Shown here one piece after another: positions 15,809 through 23,962 of a stretch of 64,000 nucleotides of DNA. The stretch is from NCBI GenBank assembly GCA_021786265.1, contig JAJYNP010000005.1, positions 62,001 to 126,000 of the forward strand, read 5' to 3'. Position 1 is the stretch's first letter; each line of letters opens with the position of its first letter. Under the pieces are notes generated by a model. It had not been told where the DNA came from. It ran no database searches and saw nothing but the letters and a program-made list of their open reading frames with translations. Source of the DNA: Chloroflexota bacterium (GTDB taxonomy: Bacteria > Chloroflexota > Limnocylindria > Limnocylindrales > CSP1-4). The position numbers were made by a program, and so were the translations under genes.

Positions 15809-17488
15809 TCAAACCGCGACCGCCTCGCGGTACTCGCCGTAGCAGGCCCTGAACACGCCGCACATCTCACCGAGGGTCGCGTAGGCGCTGGCGCATTCGA
15901 TCAGCGCGGGCATGACGTTCGTGCCGGTCGAGCCAGGACGCGACGCCACGTCGCGCAGCCGGGCGAGCGCGGACTCCACGGCCCGCGGGTCCCGCTCCCG
16001 CCGCACGCGTGCCAGACGGGCCAGGTGCCGTTGCCTGCTGGCCTCGCTGACCTCGAGCAGCGGGATCGCCAGCTGCTCGTCGGGGTCGGCGTGGGCGTTC
16101 ACGCCGATCACCTGGCGCTCGCCCGCGTCGAACTCCTGCTGGTAGCGGTACGCGGCATCGGCGATCTCACGCTGCGGGAACCCCGCCGCGATCGCCGCGG
16201 GCATCCCGCCCAGCGCATCGATCTCCTCGATGTATCGCCACGCCTGGCGCTCGACCTCGTCGGTGAGCGATTCCACATACCAGGAGCCGCCGAGCGGATC
16301 CACGGTGCTCGCGACGCCCGTCTCCCCCGCGATCACCTGCTGCTGGCGCAGCGCGAGCAGCGCGGCGTCGGCCGACGGGACCGCCCACGCCTCGTCGTAG
16401 GCGTCGGTGTGCAGCGACTGCGCGCCTCCGAGCACCGCCGAGAGCGCCTGGATGGCCACTCTCGTCAGGTTGTTGAGCGGCTGCTGCGCGGTGAGCGAGA
16501 CCCCGGCCGTCTGCGCGTGGAAGCGCATCCAGGTCGACCGCTCGTTCTCGGCGTGCCAGCGCTCGGTCACCAGCCGGTACCAGATGCGACGACCGGCCCG
16601 GTACTTGGCGATCTCCTCGAAGAAGTCGGAGTGGGCGTTGAAGAAGAAGCTGAGCCGCGGCGCGAACTCGTCCACCCGCAGGCCGCGGCGGAGTGCTTCC
16701 TCCACGTAGGCGACGCCGTCGGCGATCGTGAAGGCCAGCTCCTGGACGGCCGTGGCTCCCGCCTCGCGGATGTGGTAGCCGCTGATCGAGATCGTGTTCC
16801 ACCTCGGCAGCTCGCGGGTCCCGAACTCGATGGTGTCGGTGACCAGGCGCATCGAGGGCTCGACGGGGAACAGGAACTCCTTCTGGGCGATGTACTCCTT
16901 GAGGATGTCGTTCTGCGTGGTCCCCTCGAGGATCGCCCGGGGGTAGCCACGCTTCTCGGCCGCCGCGATGTACATCGCCCAGATGGGCGCGGCTGGCGAG
17001 TTGATCGTCATAGACGTCGAGATCCGGTCGAGCGGGATGCCGTCGAGCAGGATCTCCATGTCCGCCAGCGAGCTGACCGCGACGCCGCATGTGCCGAACT
17101 CGCCCTCCGCCTGCGGATCGTCCGTGTCGTAGCCGTACAGGGTGGGCATGTCGTACGCGATCGACAGGCCGGTCTGGCCGGCGTCGAGCAGCTGGTGGAA
17201 CCGGGCGTTGGTGTCCTCGGCCGACCCGAACCCGGCGAACATCCGCATGGTCCACAGCCGGCCCCGATACCCTGTCACGTGGATGCCGCGGGTGAACGGC
17301 GGCTCGCCCGGGAACCCGACGGTCTGCAGGGGATCCCGGCCGCCGAGGTCGAGCGGCGTGTACAGGCGGCGAACCTCGACGTCGCCGAGGGTCCGGAAGC
17401 GCGAACGCCGTTCGGGATTGCGCCCCAACGTGGGGTCGAGCCGCTCGCGCTCCCAGCGCTCCCGGGCCGCGCGCCAGGCCTCGTCCAT
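15809..17488 (-). CDS. Methylmalonyl-CoA mutase large subunit, catalytic part
   Basis: A 559-residue protein matching the substrate-binding TIM barrel of methylmalonyl-CoA mutase, which interconverts methylmalonyl-CoA and succinyl-CoA with adenosylcobalamin. Seen: [81 protein letters not shown], and [19 protein letters not shown]. The protein ends after this domain, so the B12-binding domain (DxHxxG) must be a separate subunit, as in many archaea and Chloroflexi, and is not encoded here. The ATG is followed directly by the family's short helix. No epimerase or MeaB chaperone adjoins it. Confidence 0.93.
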   Translation of the reverse strand: MDEAWRAARERWERERLDPTLGRNPERRSRFRTLGDVEVRRLYTPLDLGGRDPLQTVGFPGEPPFTRGIHVTGYRGRLWTMRMFAGFGSAEDTNARFHQLLDAGQTGLSIAYDMPTLYGYDTDDPQAEGEFGTCGVAVSSLADMEILLDGIPLDRISTSMTINSPAAPIWAMYIAAAEKRGYPRAILEGTTQNDILKEYIAQKEFLFPVEPSMRLVTDTIEFGTRELPRWNTISISGYHIREAGATAVQELAFTIADGVAYVEEALRRGLRVDEFAPRLSFFFNAHSDFFEEIAKYRAGRRIWYRLVTERWHAENERSTWMRFHAQTAGVSLTAQQPLNNLTRVAIQALSAVLGGAQSLHTDAYDEAWAVPSADAALLALRQQQVIAGETGVASTVDPLGGSWYVESLTDEVERQAWRYIEEIDALGGMPAAIAAGFPQREIADAAYRYQQEFDAGERQVIGVNAHADPDEQLAIPLLEVSEASRQRHLARLARVRRERDPRAVESALARLRDVASRPGSTGTNVMPALIECASAYATLGEMCGVFRACYGEYREAVAV

Positions 17489-17851
17489 GAGAGCGACTGT
17501 AGCACGAGCGAGGCCGCCGGCAGGACGGCGCGACGGCGGCGTGGATGCGCTGCCCTGGTGTCCGCTCGGCGCCCAGGCTGCGCTTCTGTGGCTGCCCCAC
17601 GGAGCCCGGAGCCGGGCCGCCTCCTGCTCGACCGTCGCCGCCAGGCCCGGGGGGCGCTCCGGTCGCGGATGCGCCGCACGCGGCGGTCACGCGCGGGGGT
17701 CACGCGCGGCGGTCTGCGCGGCGGTCTGCGCGGCGGTCACGAGCCACGTCGCGAACGACCCGGGCCTGGACGGACGCGGCCCTCGCGACACGCGCCGGAG
17801 GAAGAGGCCCGGCACGAGCGCGAAGTGCAGACGGATGCGAGAATCGCGCCC
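17489..17851. other. Intergenic region with short tandem repeats
   Basis: No credible gene between the divergent mutase and lipoprotein genes. Positions about 17676-17740 hold five imperfect copies of a 12-13 base unit of the form TGCGCGGCGGTC. A GAGAAT hexamer seven bases before the lipoprotein GTG may be its -10 element. Confidence 0.6.
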
Positions 17852-18508
17852 GTGCCGACACGTTCCCACCCCGTGGTCACGCTGCTTGCGGCCGTCCTGC
17901 TCGGTCTCCCGCTCGTCACTGCCTGCTCGGCCAGTGCGAGCCCCAACCCGTCCGGCCCGTGCAACGGCGCCGACGAGCAGAGCGCCTCGGGCTTCTATCC
18001 CGACCTCGAACGGCTCCTCCCGACCCGGGTCGGCGCGCAGGCGATCGTGAACGTGCGGAGCGGCCGCTACTGCTCCGAGCAGACGCTCGGGTCGCTGGTG
18101 AAGGACGGGATCCATGAGCTGCAGTTCGCCGGGGCCGCGCTGCCGGATCCGCGGAACAAGACCGCCGGGCTCGCCGTAGTGGTCTACCGGGCGGCCGGCA
18201 TGACGCTGAACCAGCTCGCCGACGCGCAGGCGAACGGGGCGGGCAATACGCAGGGCGCGGCCGGAATCACGGCCCAGCGCACCACGATGTCCGGGCGCTC
18301 CGGGATCCGGATCGACGTCACCGTCCAGTCCGGCCCGGAGATGATGTTCTTCTGGCCGGCCACGACGCCCGGGGTGTTCGACGCGGTCACGGGGATCGGC
18401 GTCACGCAGGCGCAGGTGGAGGCGGCGGTCACGGCATTCGGGTCGACCGGCGGGCCGGCGGCAAGCGCAGCCGGACCGGGCGGAATCGGACCGAGCGCCG
18501 GCCAGTAA
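17852..18508 (+). CDS. Uncharacterised lipoprotein
   Basis: A 218-residue secreted lipoprotein. A hydrophobic signal (VVTLLAAVLLGLPLVTAC) ends in a lipobox LVTAC at about residue 22, followed by a Ser/Pro spacer. The mature part is a mixed alpha/beta domain (DLERLLPTRVGAQAIVNVRS, AGLAVVVYRAAGMTLNQLAD, MSGRSGIRIDVTVQSG) and a Gly/Ala-rich tail. I do not recognise the family. The GTG at 17852 gives a normal signal length; the frame is open far upstream, but only as the antisense of other genes. It is divergent from the mutase gene. Confidence 0.75.
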   Translation: MPTRSHPVVTLLAAVLLGLPLVTACSASASPNPSGPCNGADEQSASGFYPDLERLLPTRVGAQAIVNVRSGRYCSEQTLGSLVKDGIHELQFAGAALPDPRNKTAGLAVVVYRAAGMTLNQLADAQANGAGNTQGAAGITAQRTTMSGRSGIRIDVTVQSGPEMMFFWPATTPGVFDAVTGIGVTQAQVEAAVTAFGSTGGPAASAAGPGGIGPSAGQ

Positions 18509-18516
18509 CGCGGGCG

Positions 18517-18579
18517 CCCGCCGGTAGCGACGGCCGGGCACCGCGGGCGCCAACCAGTAGCGACGGCCGGGCACCGCGG
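18517..18579. repeat. Direct repeat of about 31 bp
   Basis: Two copies of the unit GTAGCGACGGCCGGGCACCG with flanking GCGGG lie directly after the lipoprotein stop, with a 31-base period. Confidence 0.75.
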
Positions 18580-18613
18580 GTCGACGGTGCCTCCGTTCCG
18601 CGGCTTCGCGAGC

Positions 18614-18937
18614 CTACGGAAGCGACAGCGGGACCAGCGGGCGCCCAACTCGAAGAGCCGAGCCCTGCGCCGCCTGGTACGGGCGGTCCCGCAACCGGTC
18701 CAGCCTCCCCGCGTCGTTGTCCTCCACGAACGCCTCGATGAAACCGGCCACCTCGGCCGGCCACCGTTCCAGCAGGTCCCTGCCCCATGCCTCGAGCCCC
18801 TCCGCCCAGCCCTCCAACACGCTTCCTGGCCGGAGGTAGAGCAGGGCATCCTCGACGGCCTCCCAGAGGACCGCCTCCAGCACGTCCTCGCCGAACACAC
18901 GGCCGGCCGCCCGCATCCGCTCCCGCTCGCCGCTCAT
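18614..18937 (-). CDS. Uncharacterised 107-residue protein
   Basis: A small soluble, acidic, helix-rich protein (RVFGEDVLEAVLWEAVEDAL, WAEGLEAWGRDLLERWPAEV, FIEAFVEDNDAGRLDRL) that I do not recognise. The ATG at 18937 has GGAGGAAAC directly upstream, which favours it over a longer non-coding-looking extension. It has no membrane segment or signal. It stands alone, facing the lipoprotein gene across a small repeat, with a long non-coding repeat region on its upstream side. Confidence 0.65.
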   Translation of the reverse strand: MSGERERMRAAGRVFGEDVLEAVLWEAVEDALLYLRPGSVLEGWAEGLEAWGRDLLERWPAEVAGFIEAFVEDNDAGRLDRLRDRPYQAAQGSALRVGRPLVPLSLP

Positions 18938-19110
18938 CGTTTCCTCCGTCGGGCTGATGGATCCAGCTGGCCCGCGACGCTCCTGGTAACGCCAGCGACC
19001 CGTGTTGGGGGTCACGCCGCGGCCGTGCTGGTCAACCTTGCCCGCGTCCCGTGCCAGCTAGGGTGGCACGGCCGCGTCCACCGTGCGGGCGAAGTGGAGC
19101 GACGCGCCCA

Positions 19111-19252
19111 TCGGCTGGACTGCGCATCAGCTGCCGGACCGGCGGGACGGCGCATCCATCAGCTGCCGGATCGGCTGGACGGCGCATCAGCCGCCGGACC
19201 GGCGGGACGGCGCATCCATCAGCTGCCGGATCGGCGGGACGGCGCATCACTC
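19111..19252. repeat. Tandem repeat, 60 bp period
   Basis: About 2.3 copies of a 60-base unit, itself made of two related 30-base halves of the form GCATC(C)ATCAGCTGCCGGA. Copies at 19131-19190 and 19191-19250 differ at only a few positions. Confidence 0.85.
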
Positions 19253-19271
19253 GTAGTGTTGCGGGGCCGGC
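19244..19271. repeat. Dispersed palindromic repeat, copy 1
   Basis: GCATCACTCGTAGTGTTGCG followed by GGGCCGGC contains the inverted repeat CACT-CGT-AGTG. It matches the repeats at 56585-56692 at about 23 of 28 positions, 37 kb away. Confidence 0.6.
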
Positions 19272-19920
19272 TGTGCGGCGGCTGAACCGCTCACCCGGCC
19301 GCCCTTGGCGGCCTGCGGAGCACGGCAGGACTACGGGCGAGCGTCAATCCCTGGCCGCAGCACGGCGCGGGCTCGACCTGTCCGCTCGGGACCCCAGTGT
19401 GAACGGCCTGGGGACTGCCCGGGGCGATCGGACCGGGCCCGGCAACACCTCTACTGATACCGACGGCAAGCGGCCACTTGCCGCCCACGACTACTGATGC
19501 AGCGGGCACGACGGCCGACGGCCTTCGGACTGCCGGCCGACTTGAGCGAGTGTGGACCGCCCGCGCGGCAGCCGGCTGGCCTGAGCGAGCGCCGGCCGAC
19601 CTGGCTGGGGTCTCGCACAGGGACAGTCACCCGGGCAGACGGGCCCACCGGGAGGTGGTGCATTGCGGCGCCGGTCCTTCGTGCCTCTGCACTGGTACCC
19701 CCGTCCCATGGCCGCGCGCGGTCGCGACGACGACGATCTTGGCGGCCGCCGATCCAACGGTCCGGGACACACCCGAGGCGTCGACAACCGGGCCACGCGC
19801 CATCGGTGCCCTCGCTCTTCAGGGGCGGTGGACTCCACCGCAGCAGAGGACGCGGGGCGCGCGGCAACGGGTCGAGTGACAGGCACTCCCGGCCGACGGG
19901 CCGGACGACAGGGTCGGCGG

Positions 19921-20026
19921 CCGCCACGCGTCCCCGGATCAGCGGCCCTTGCGCCGGCACACGACCGCGTGCCTGAGAGCCGTCCCCCAGCCGCCACGCG
20001 TCCCCGGATCAGCGGCCCTTGCGCCG
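19921..20026. repeat. 36 bp direct repeat, 70 bp apart
   Basis: Identical copies beginning CCGCCACGCGTCCCCGGATC lie at 19921-19956 and 19991-20026 just past the end of the J-domain gene. Confidence 0.85.
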
Positions 20027-20072
20027 CGGTCCCCCGCACACGCCTGCGCGCGTGCCGGCGCCCCGTCCGGGC

Positions 20073-20825
20073 TCAGCCCGCGTGTCCGGCCCCGAACCCC
20101 GGCGTCACCGGCCGCACGCGGCGCTGGATCCCCCTCGCGTCCATGTCGTCGCGGATCACGCGCGCACGTACCACCAGCGCATGGTCCCGGGTGATCGTCC
20201 GAGCGATCCAGTCGATGTAGGTCGGCTCCACCGCCTCCACCTCGCCCAGCGTGCGGCCCCGGAACTTGCCGAACTCGAGGACCGTGCCGCGTGCCTCCAT
20301 GAGCGAGGGCAGGCGCGGCGACCGTCCCGGGCTCCGACGCCGGAGGACCGGGCCGCACGGGTCGCTCGACCGGAGCGGCTCCTGGGCGGCGCGGCGCTCG
20401 CGGTTGCCCACGGGCCTGTGGCCGTCCAGGGTCGCACCGGCGCGCCCGAGCGTGGCATTGCGCCGGTGATAGACCTGCGACGTGTCGAAGCGGGCGGTCA
20501 CGGGCCGGGTCGGCCGGGGCCGGGGCGGTCCGGCCGGTTCGGCTTCGGTGGTCGCGTGGAAGACGGGGCCGGGTGACGAACCCTGGTGTCGCTGCCGGGT
20601 CGCATCCGCCCGCGCCCGCCGCGTCGGGTCCCGCAGCACGTCGTAGGCCGCGTTGATCCGGGCCATCTGCTTGGTGAGCCGCTCGGCCTCGGCCGGATCG
20701 GCCGCGCGGTCGGGGTGGTGTTCGCGCGCGAGCTCGCGCCAGCGGCGCTTGATCGCCGCGCCCGACGCGTCGACCGGGAGACCGAGCACGCGGTAGGGGT
20801 CGCCGTGGAAGGTGAGCTGGGGCAT
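20073..20825 (-). CDS. J-domain protein with ExoX-like C-terminal domain
   Basis: A 250-residue protein with a DnaJ domain at residues about 8-72: DPYRVLGLPVDASGAAIKRR, the HPD tripeptide in REHHPDRAA, and INAAYDVLRDPTRRA. J-domains stimulate Hsp70 ATPases. A variable Arg/Pro-rich linker of about 110 residues leads to a C-terminal block, VLEFGKFRGRTLGEVEAVEP followed by TYIDWIARTI, which is the short ExoX-like C-terminal domain also found on some nucleases. It lacks the Gly/Phe, zinc-finger and client-binding domains of true DnaJ, so it is a specialised co-chaperone. The J-domain call is firm; the role is not known. Confidence 0.82.
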   Translation of the reverse strand: MPQLTFHGDPYRVLGLPVDASGAAIKRRWRELAREHHPDRAADPAEAERLTKQMARINAAYDVLRDPTRRARADATRQRHQGSSPGPVFHATTEAEPAGPPRPRPTRPVTARFDTSQVYHRRNATLGRAGATLDGHRPVGNRERRAAQEPLRSSDPCGPVLRRRSPGRSPRLPSLMEARGTVLEFGKFRGRTLGEVEAVEPTYIDWIARTITRDHALVVRARVIRDDMDARGIQRRVRPVTPGFGAGHAG

Positions 20826-20879
20826 TCAGAGCGAGCCTAGCGGAAGCCGGCGCAATGCGCATCCACGGGGGCCTGAACG

Positions 20880-20885
20880 TACGAT
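20880..20885 (+). promoter_or_regulatory. Likely -10 element of a leaderless transcript
   Basis: TACGAT lies six bases before the ATG at 20892 and no ribosome binding site is visible. Confidence 0.45.
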
Positions 20886-20891
20886 TCCGCC

Positions 20892-21749
20892 ATGGCACGC
20901 GTCTCCCCGGGCGTCCTCAAGGCGTACATCCGCGACGACTACGATGCGGCCGCTCCCGGCTGGGAGCCGTACATGGGCCCGTACTTCCGCGTCCCGGCCG
21001 AGCGGCTGGTCGCGGACCTCGCGCCGCGCCGGGGCGATCGCTGCCTGGACCTCGCCTGCGGCAGCGGGCTCGTCGCGCGCGCGTTCGCGGGCCGCGTCGG
21101 TGCCGGCAATGTGGCCGCCTGCGACTTCGCACCGATACAGGTCCGCGAGGCGCGCGGCGTGCTCGACGCCGCCGGCATGCCCGAGATCGACGTGCGGGTG
21201 ATGGACGCGGAACGGATCACGTACCCGCCGGCCAGCTTCCAGCGGGTGGGCTGCGGGTTCGGGCTCAACCATTTCCCGCGCCCACTCCTCGCCTTGCGTG
21301 GCGTGCTCCGCGTGCTGTCGCCGGGCGGCCGCGCGGGCTTCACCAGCTGGGGGAGCTTCTCGCCGTCGATCCGCGAACGCTTCGACGAGCGACTCCTGGA
21401 GCTCGTCCCCGCCGTCGGCGAGAGCGGGGCAGGCTTCGAGGCCGCACTGGGCCGCCTCGCCGGCCGCAACGGCCGCCCGGAGCGGATCCTCGAGCTCATG
21501 GCTCGCGCCGGGTTCGTGGCCATCGAGCACCGCTCACATCGCTTCGTCGCCGACTACGTCGACGCCCCCACCTTCGTCGATGCCATGCTGGCGCGGGCCG
21601 AACGGAATCTCCGGCAGGCGGGCCTCGAAGCGACGGAGCGTGCCGGGGTGCGCGACGCCCTGGTGGCGGAGCTGTCTCGGTTCGGCCGTCACGAGTTCGT
21701 GGTGCGGCGCACCTTCCATACCGTCCTCGGGCGCCGCGCCGCCGACTGA
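20892..21749 (+). CDS. Class I SAM-dependent methyltransferase
   Basis: A 285-residue methyltransferase of the UbiE/methyltransf_11 type. The start YIRDDYDAAAPGWEPYMGPY is the usual helix before the SAM site; CLDLACGSGLVARAFAG is motif I, and VAACDFAPIQVREAR holds the acidic residue for the ribose. PPASFQRVGCGFGLNHFPRP and LRVLSPGGRAGFTSWGSFS complete the fold. The last 110 residues probably shape the substrate pocket. No substrate can be named. The ATG at 20892 has a -10-like TACGAT six bases upstream, so the message may be leaderless. It is divergent from the J-domain gene. Confidence 0.88.
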   Translation: MARVSPGVLKAYIRDDYDAAAPGWEPYMGPYFRVPAERLVADLAPRRGDRCLDLACGSGLVARAFAGRVGAGNVAACDFAPIQVREARGVLDAAGMPEIDVRVMDAERITYPPASFQRVGCGFGLNHFPRPLLALRGVLRVLSPGGRAGFTSWGSFSPSIRERFDERLLELVPAVGESGAGFEAALGRLAGRNGRPERILELMARAGFVAIEHRSHRFVADYVDAPTFVDAMLARAERNLRQAGLEATERAGVRDALVAELSRFGRHEFVVRRTFHTVLGRRAAD

Positions 21750-21828
21750 CGCGCAGCTGCGACCGTCCAGCAGCCCCGCGAATCCCCCCTCGACGCGAGC
21801 CGTCGCGATGCCCGGCCGCCGGGATGAC

Positions 21829-23025
21829 CTACTCCCAGCGGAAGAAGCGGGCCGAGATCGCGAGGCACACCACGAACCAGGCGGCGAGGATCCCGAGGTC
21901 GAGCGGGAGCGGTGCGTAGGCGGACCCGCCGACCATCACCTGGCGCAGGGCGTCGCCGAGGTACGTGAGCGGCAGCACGGCCGCCACCGGTCGCAGGAGC
22001 GACGGCATGATCTCGACCGGGAAGAAGACGCCCGACAGGAACATCATCGGGAACTGGATCACCTGGACGATCCCGTCCGCCGCCTCCTCGGTGCGGGCGA
22101 ACGAGGCGACCACGTACCCGATCGAGATGAACGTCAGGGCACCCAGCACGACGATGGCGGCCATGAGCCACAGCGCCCCGAGCACGGTCACGCCGAAGAC
22201 CGCCACGCCGATCCCCATGATCAGGACGGCCTGGCCGATCCCGATCAGCAGGCGCAGCACGACGTTGCTGCCGACCAGCTTCCAGCGCGGCAGCGGGGTG
22301 GCACCCAGCCGCTTCAGGATCAGCTTCTCGCGCTGCGCGACCAGCGGGACAGCCCCGAACACCCCGAGCTGCATCAGCGCCATGCCCAGGATCCCGGGCA
22401 CCAGGAACGCCGCGTTGGTCAGGTCCTGCGTCTGGAGCGAGCGGTCCACGACCGTCAGGATCGGCGTGCCGCCGAGCACCGCGAGATTGGTGGAGCTGAC
22501 GACCTGCGCCACGACCTGCCGGATAGTGGTGCTGCTCGTCTGCTGGCTCGGGTCGGTGTAGACGTCGAGCGGCACCGTGCCCGAGTTGCCCGGCGTGCCC
22601 GAGTTGCCCGCGCCCAACGCGCCCGGCGTGCCCGAGTTGCCCGCGCCCGACGCGCTCGAGTTGCCCGCCCCGGCCCCTGCGGCGGACGAACCACGGGCGG
22701 CAGCGACCGCCGCGCCGTATCCCTTCGGCACGACCACGACGCCGTCCAGCGACCCCTTGCGCATGGCGTCGAGGGATGCGGAGAGCGACCCGGTGTGCAG
22801 CTTCAGCAGCGGGACCCTGGCAAACCCCTCGCGCAGCAGCGTCGAGGCGGCCGTCCCATCCTGGTCGACCCAGCCGATCTTGTACGAGGGCGTGCCGCCG
22901 CCCGAGAAGATGGCCCCGAAGAGCAGGATGAAGATCACCGGGAACGCGAACGTCCAGAAGAGCGCGGTCCGATCCCGCACGAAGCTGCGGATGTTGGCGG
23001 CGGTGAGGGTCAGGAACGCGGACAT
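21829..23025 (-). CDS. ABC-2 exporter permease with repeat-bearing loop
   Basis: A 398-residue ABC-2 permease: membrane segment TALFWTFAFPVIFILLFGAI near the N-terminus, a large extracytoplasmic domain of about 150 residues, then about five membrane segments (GILGMALMQLGVFGAVPLVA to YLGDALRQVMVGGSAYAPLP) and a last one near the C-terminus. The loop carries a low-complexity insert GAGNSGTPGALGAGNSGTPG encoded by short DNA repeats. It begins four bases after the ATPase gene ends, so the two are co-translated. Substrate unknown. ABC-2 exporters of this form move drugs, lipids or polysaccharides. Confidence 0.9.
   Translation of the reverse strand: MSAFLTLTAANIRSFVRDRTALFWTFAFPVIFILLFGAIFSGGGTPSYKIGWVDQDGTAASTLLREGFARVPLLKLHTGSLSASLDAMRKGSLDGVVVVPKGYGAAVAAARGSSAAGAGAGNSSASGAGNSGTPGALGAGNSGTPGNSGTVPLDVYTDPSQQTSSTTIRQVVAQVVSSTNLAVLGGTPILTVVDRSLQTQDLTNAAFLVPGILGMALMQLGVFGAVPLVAQREKLILKRLGATPLPRWKLVGSNVVLRLLIGIGQAVLIMGIGVAVFGVTVLGALWLMAAIVVLGALTFISIGYVVASFARTEEAADGIVQVIQFPMMFLSGVFFPVEIMPSLLRPVAAVLPLTYLGDALRQVMVGGSAYAPLPLDLGILAAWFVVCLAISARFFRWE
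22575..22672. repeat. Short tandem repeats inside the permease gene
   Basis: Repeated units containing GTGCCCGAGTTGCCCG encode the GNSGTPG loop of the permease. The surplus copies lie in the predicted outside loop, where changes in length would be tolerated. Confidence 0.75.
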
Positions 23026-23029
23026 CGAC

Positions 23030-23962
23030 TCACTCCCGCAGTGCGTGGCCGGTCAGGTCGAGGAAGACGTCCTCCAGGGTGGCGCGCCGGATCCCGAGGT
23101 TCTCCGGATCCCGGCCGAGCGCCTCCGTCCGGGCCAGCAGCGCGCCGATGGTGGCCGCCACGTCGGCCGTGTAGAGCACCGTCTCGCCGTCCTCCATGAC
23201 GGCCCGCTTGACCCGGGGCAGTTTGCCGAGTTCGGCCAGGTCGAGCCCGGGCACCGTCTCGAAGTGCACCGCGCGCTCCCGGAACCGCCGCGTGACCAGT
23301 TCCTCGACCGTGCCGAGCTCCAGCACGTGCCCGTGGTCCATCACCGCGACGCGGTCGCAGAGCTGCTCGGCCTCCTCCATGTAGTGCGTCGTCAGCAGCA
23401 CGGAGGTGCCCTCGCCGCGCAGGCGCAGCACGAGCTCCCAGAGCGACCGGCGTGCCTGCGGGTCCATGCCGGTCGTGGGCTCGTCGAGGAACACGAGCTC
23501 GGGCTCGTTCACCAGCGCGAGCGCCACGGACAGGCGCTGCCGCTGGCCGCCGGAGAGGTGGCGCGTCTGGGCGTGCCGCCGCTCCCCCAGGTCGACGGCC
23601 TCGATCAGCCACTCCGTCGGCCGGCTGCGGGCGTAGAAGCTGCGGAACAGCCCCAGCACCTCGGTGACGGTCAGGAACGGGTACAGCGCGACCGTCTGGA
23701 GCTGGACCCCGATCCGCTCCTTGATCCGTGCCGGCTGGTGCGCGGCGTCGATCCCGAGGACGCGGACCGTGCCCTCGTCGGGCTTCCGCAGGCCCTCCAG
23801 GATCTCGACGGTGGTCGTCTTGCCGGCGCCGTTGGGCCCGAGCAGCCCGAAGACCTCGCCGCGGCGCACCTCGAACGAGATGCCGTCCACGGCGAGCACC
23901 TCGCCGTAGCGCTTGCGCAGTCCGACCACCTCGATCACGGTGGCGTCGTCGTTGTCGGTCAC
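23030..23962 (-). CDS. ABC transporter ATP-binding protein (exporter)
   Basis: A 310-residue ATPase for the downstream permease: Walker A GLLGPNGAGKTTTVEIL, signature HLSGGQRQRLSVAL, Walker B LVFLDEPTTGMDP and switch histidine TTHYMEEAEQL. A C-terminal domain of about 90 residues follows (VPGLDLAELGKLPRVK onward), as in CcmA/DrrA-type ATPases. I chose the GTG at 23962 because it overlaps the stop of the DUF4032 gene (GTGA) and follows GGGGGAGA; the longer frame to 24019 has no better support. The gene order DUF4032-ATPase-permease implies one transcript. Confidence 0.9.
   Translation of the reverse strand: MTDNDDATVIEVVGLRKRYGEVLAVDGISFEVRRGEVFGLLGPNGAGKTTTVEILEGLRKPDEGTVRVLGIDAAHQPARIKERIGVQLQTVALYPFLTVTEVLGLFRSFYARSRPTEWLIEAVDLGERRHAQTRHLSGGQRQRLSVALALVNEPELVFLDEPTTGMDPQARRSLWELVLRLRGEGTSVLLTTHYMEEAEQLCDRVAVMDHGHVLELGTVEELVTRRFRERAVHFETVPGLDLAELGKLPRVKRAVMEDGETVLYTADVAATIGALLARTEALGRDPENLGIRRATLEDVFLDLTGHALRE

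Larger units (their letters stand above)
18938..20072. other. About 1.1 kb of non-coding, repeat-rich DNA
   Basis: All frames here are Arg/Pro/Gly-rich and lack recognisable domains, so I call no gene. It contains the 60-base tandem repeat at 19111-19252, a palindromic element at 19244-19271, a CGGCAAG/CTTGCCG hairpin near 19463-19483, and a 36-base direct repeat at 19921-20026. This is the longest gene-free stretch in the window. Confidence 0.6.

Noticed and set aside
14918..17851. A very long open frame on the + strand (about 980 codons) leading into the lipoprotein gene
   Set aside because: It is the complement of the DinB-like, unknown and methylmalonyl-CoA mutase genes; only its last 219 codons from 17852 look like real protein.
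19111..20026. CRISPR-like array
   Set aside because: Too few copies, no regular unique spacers and no cas genes.
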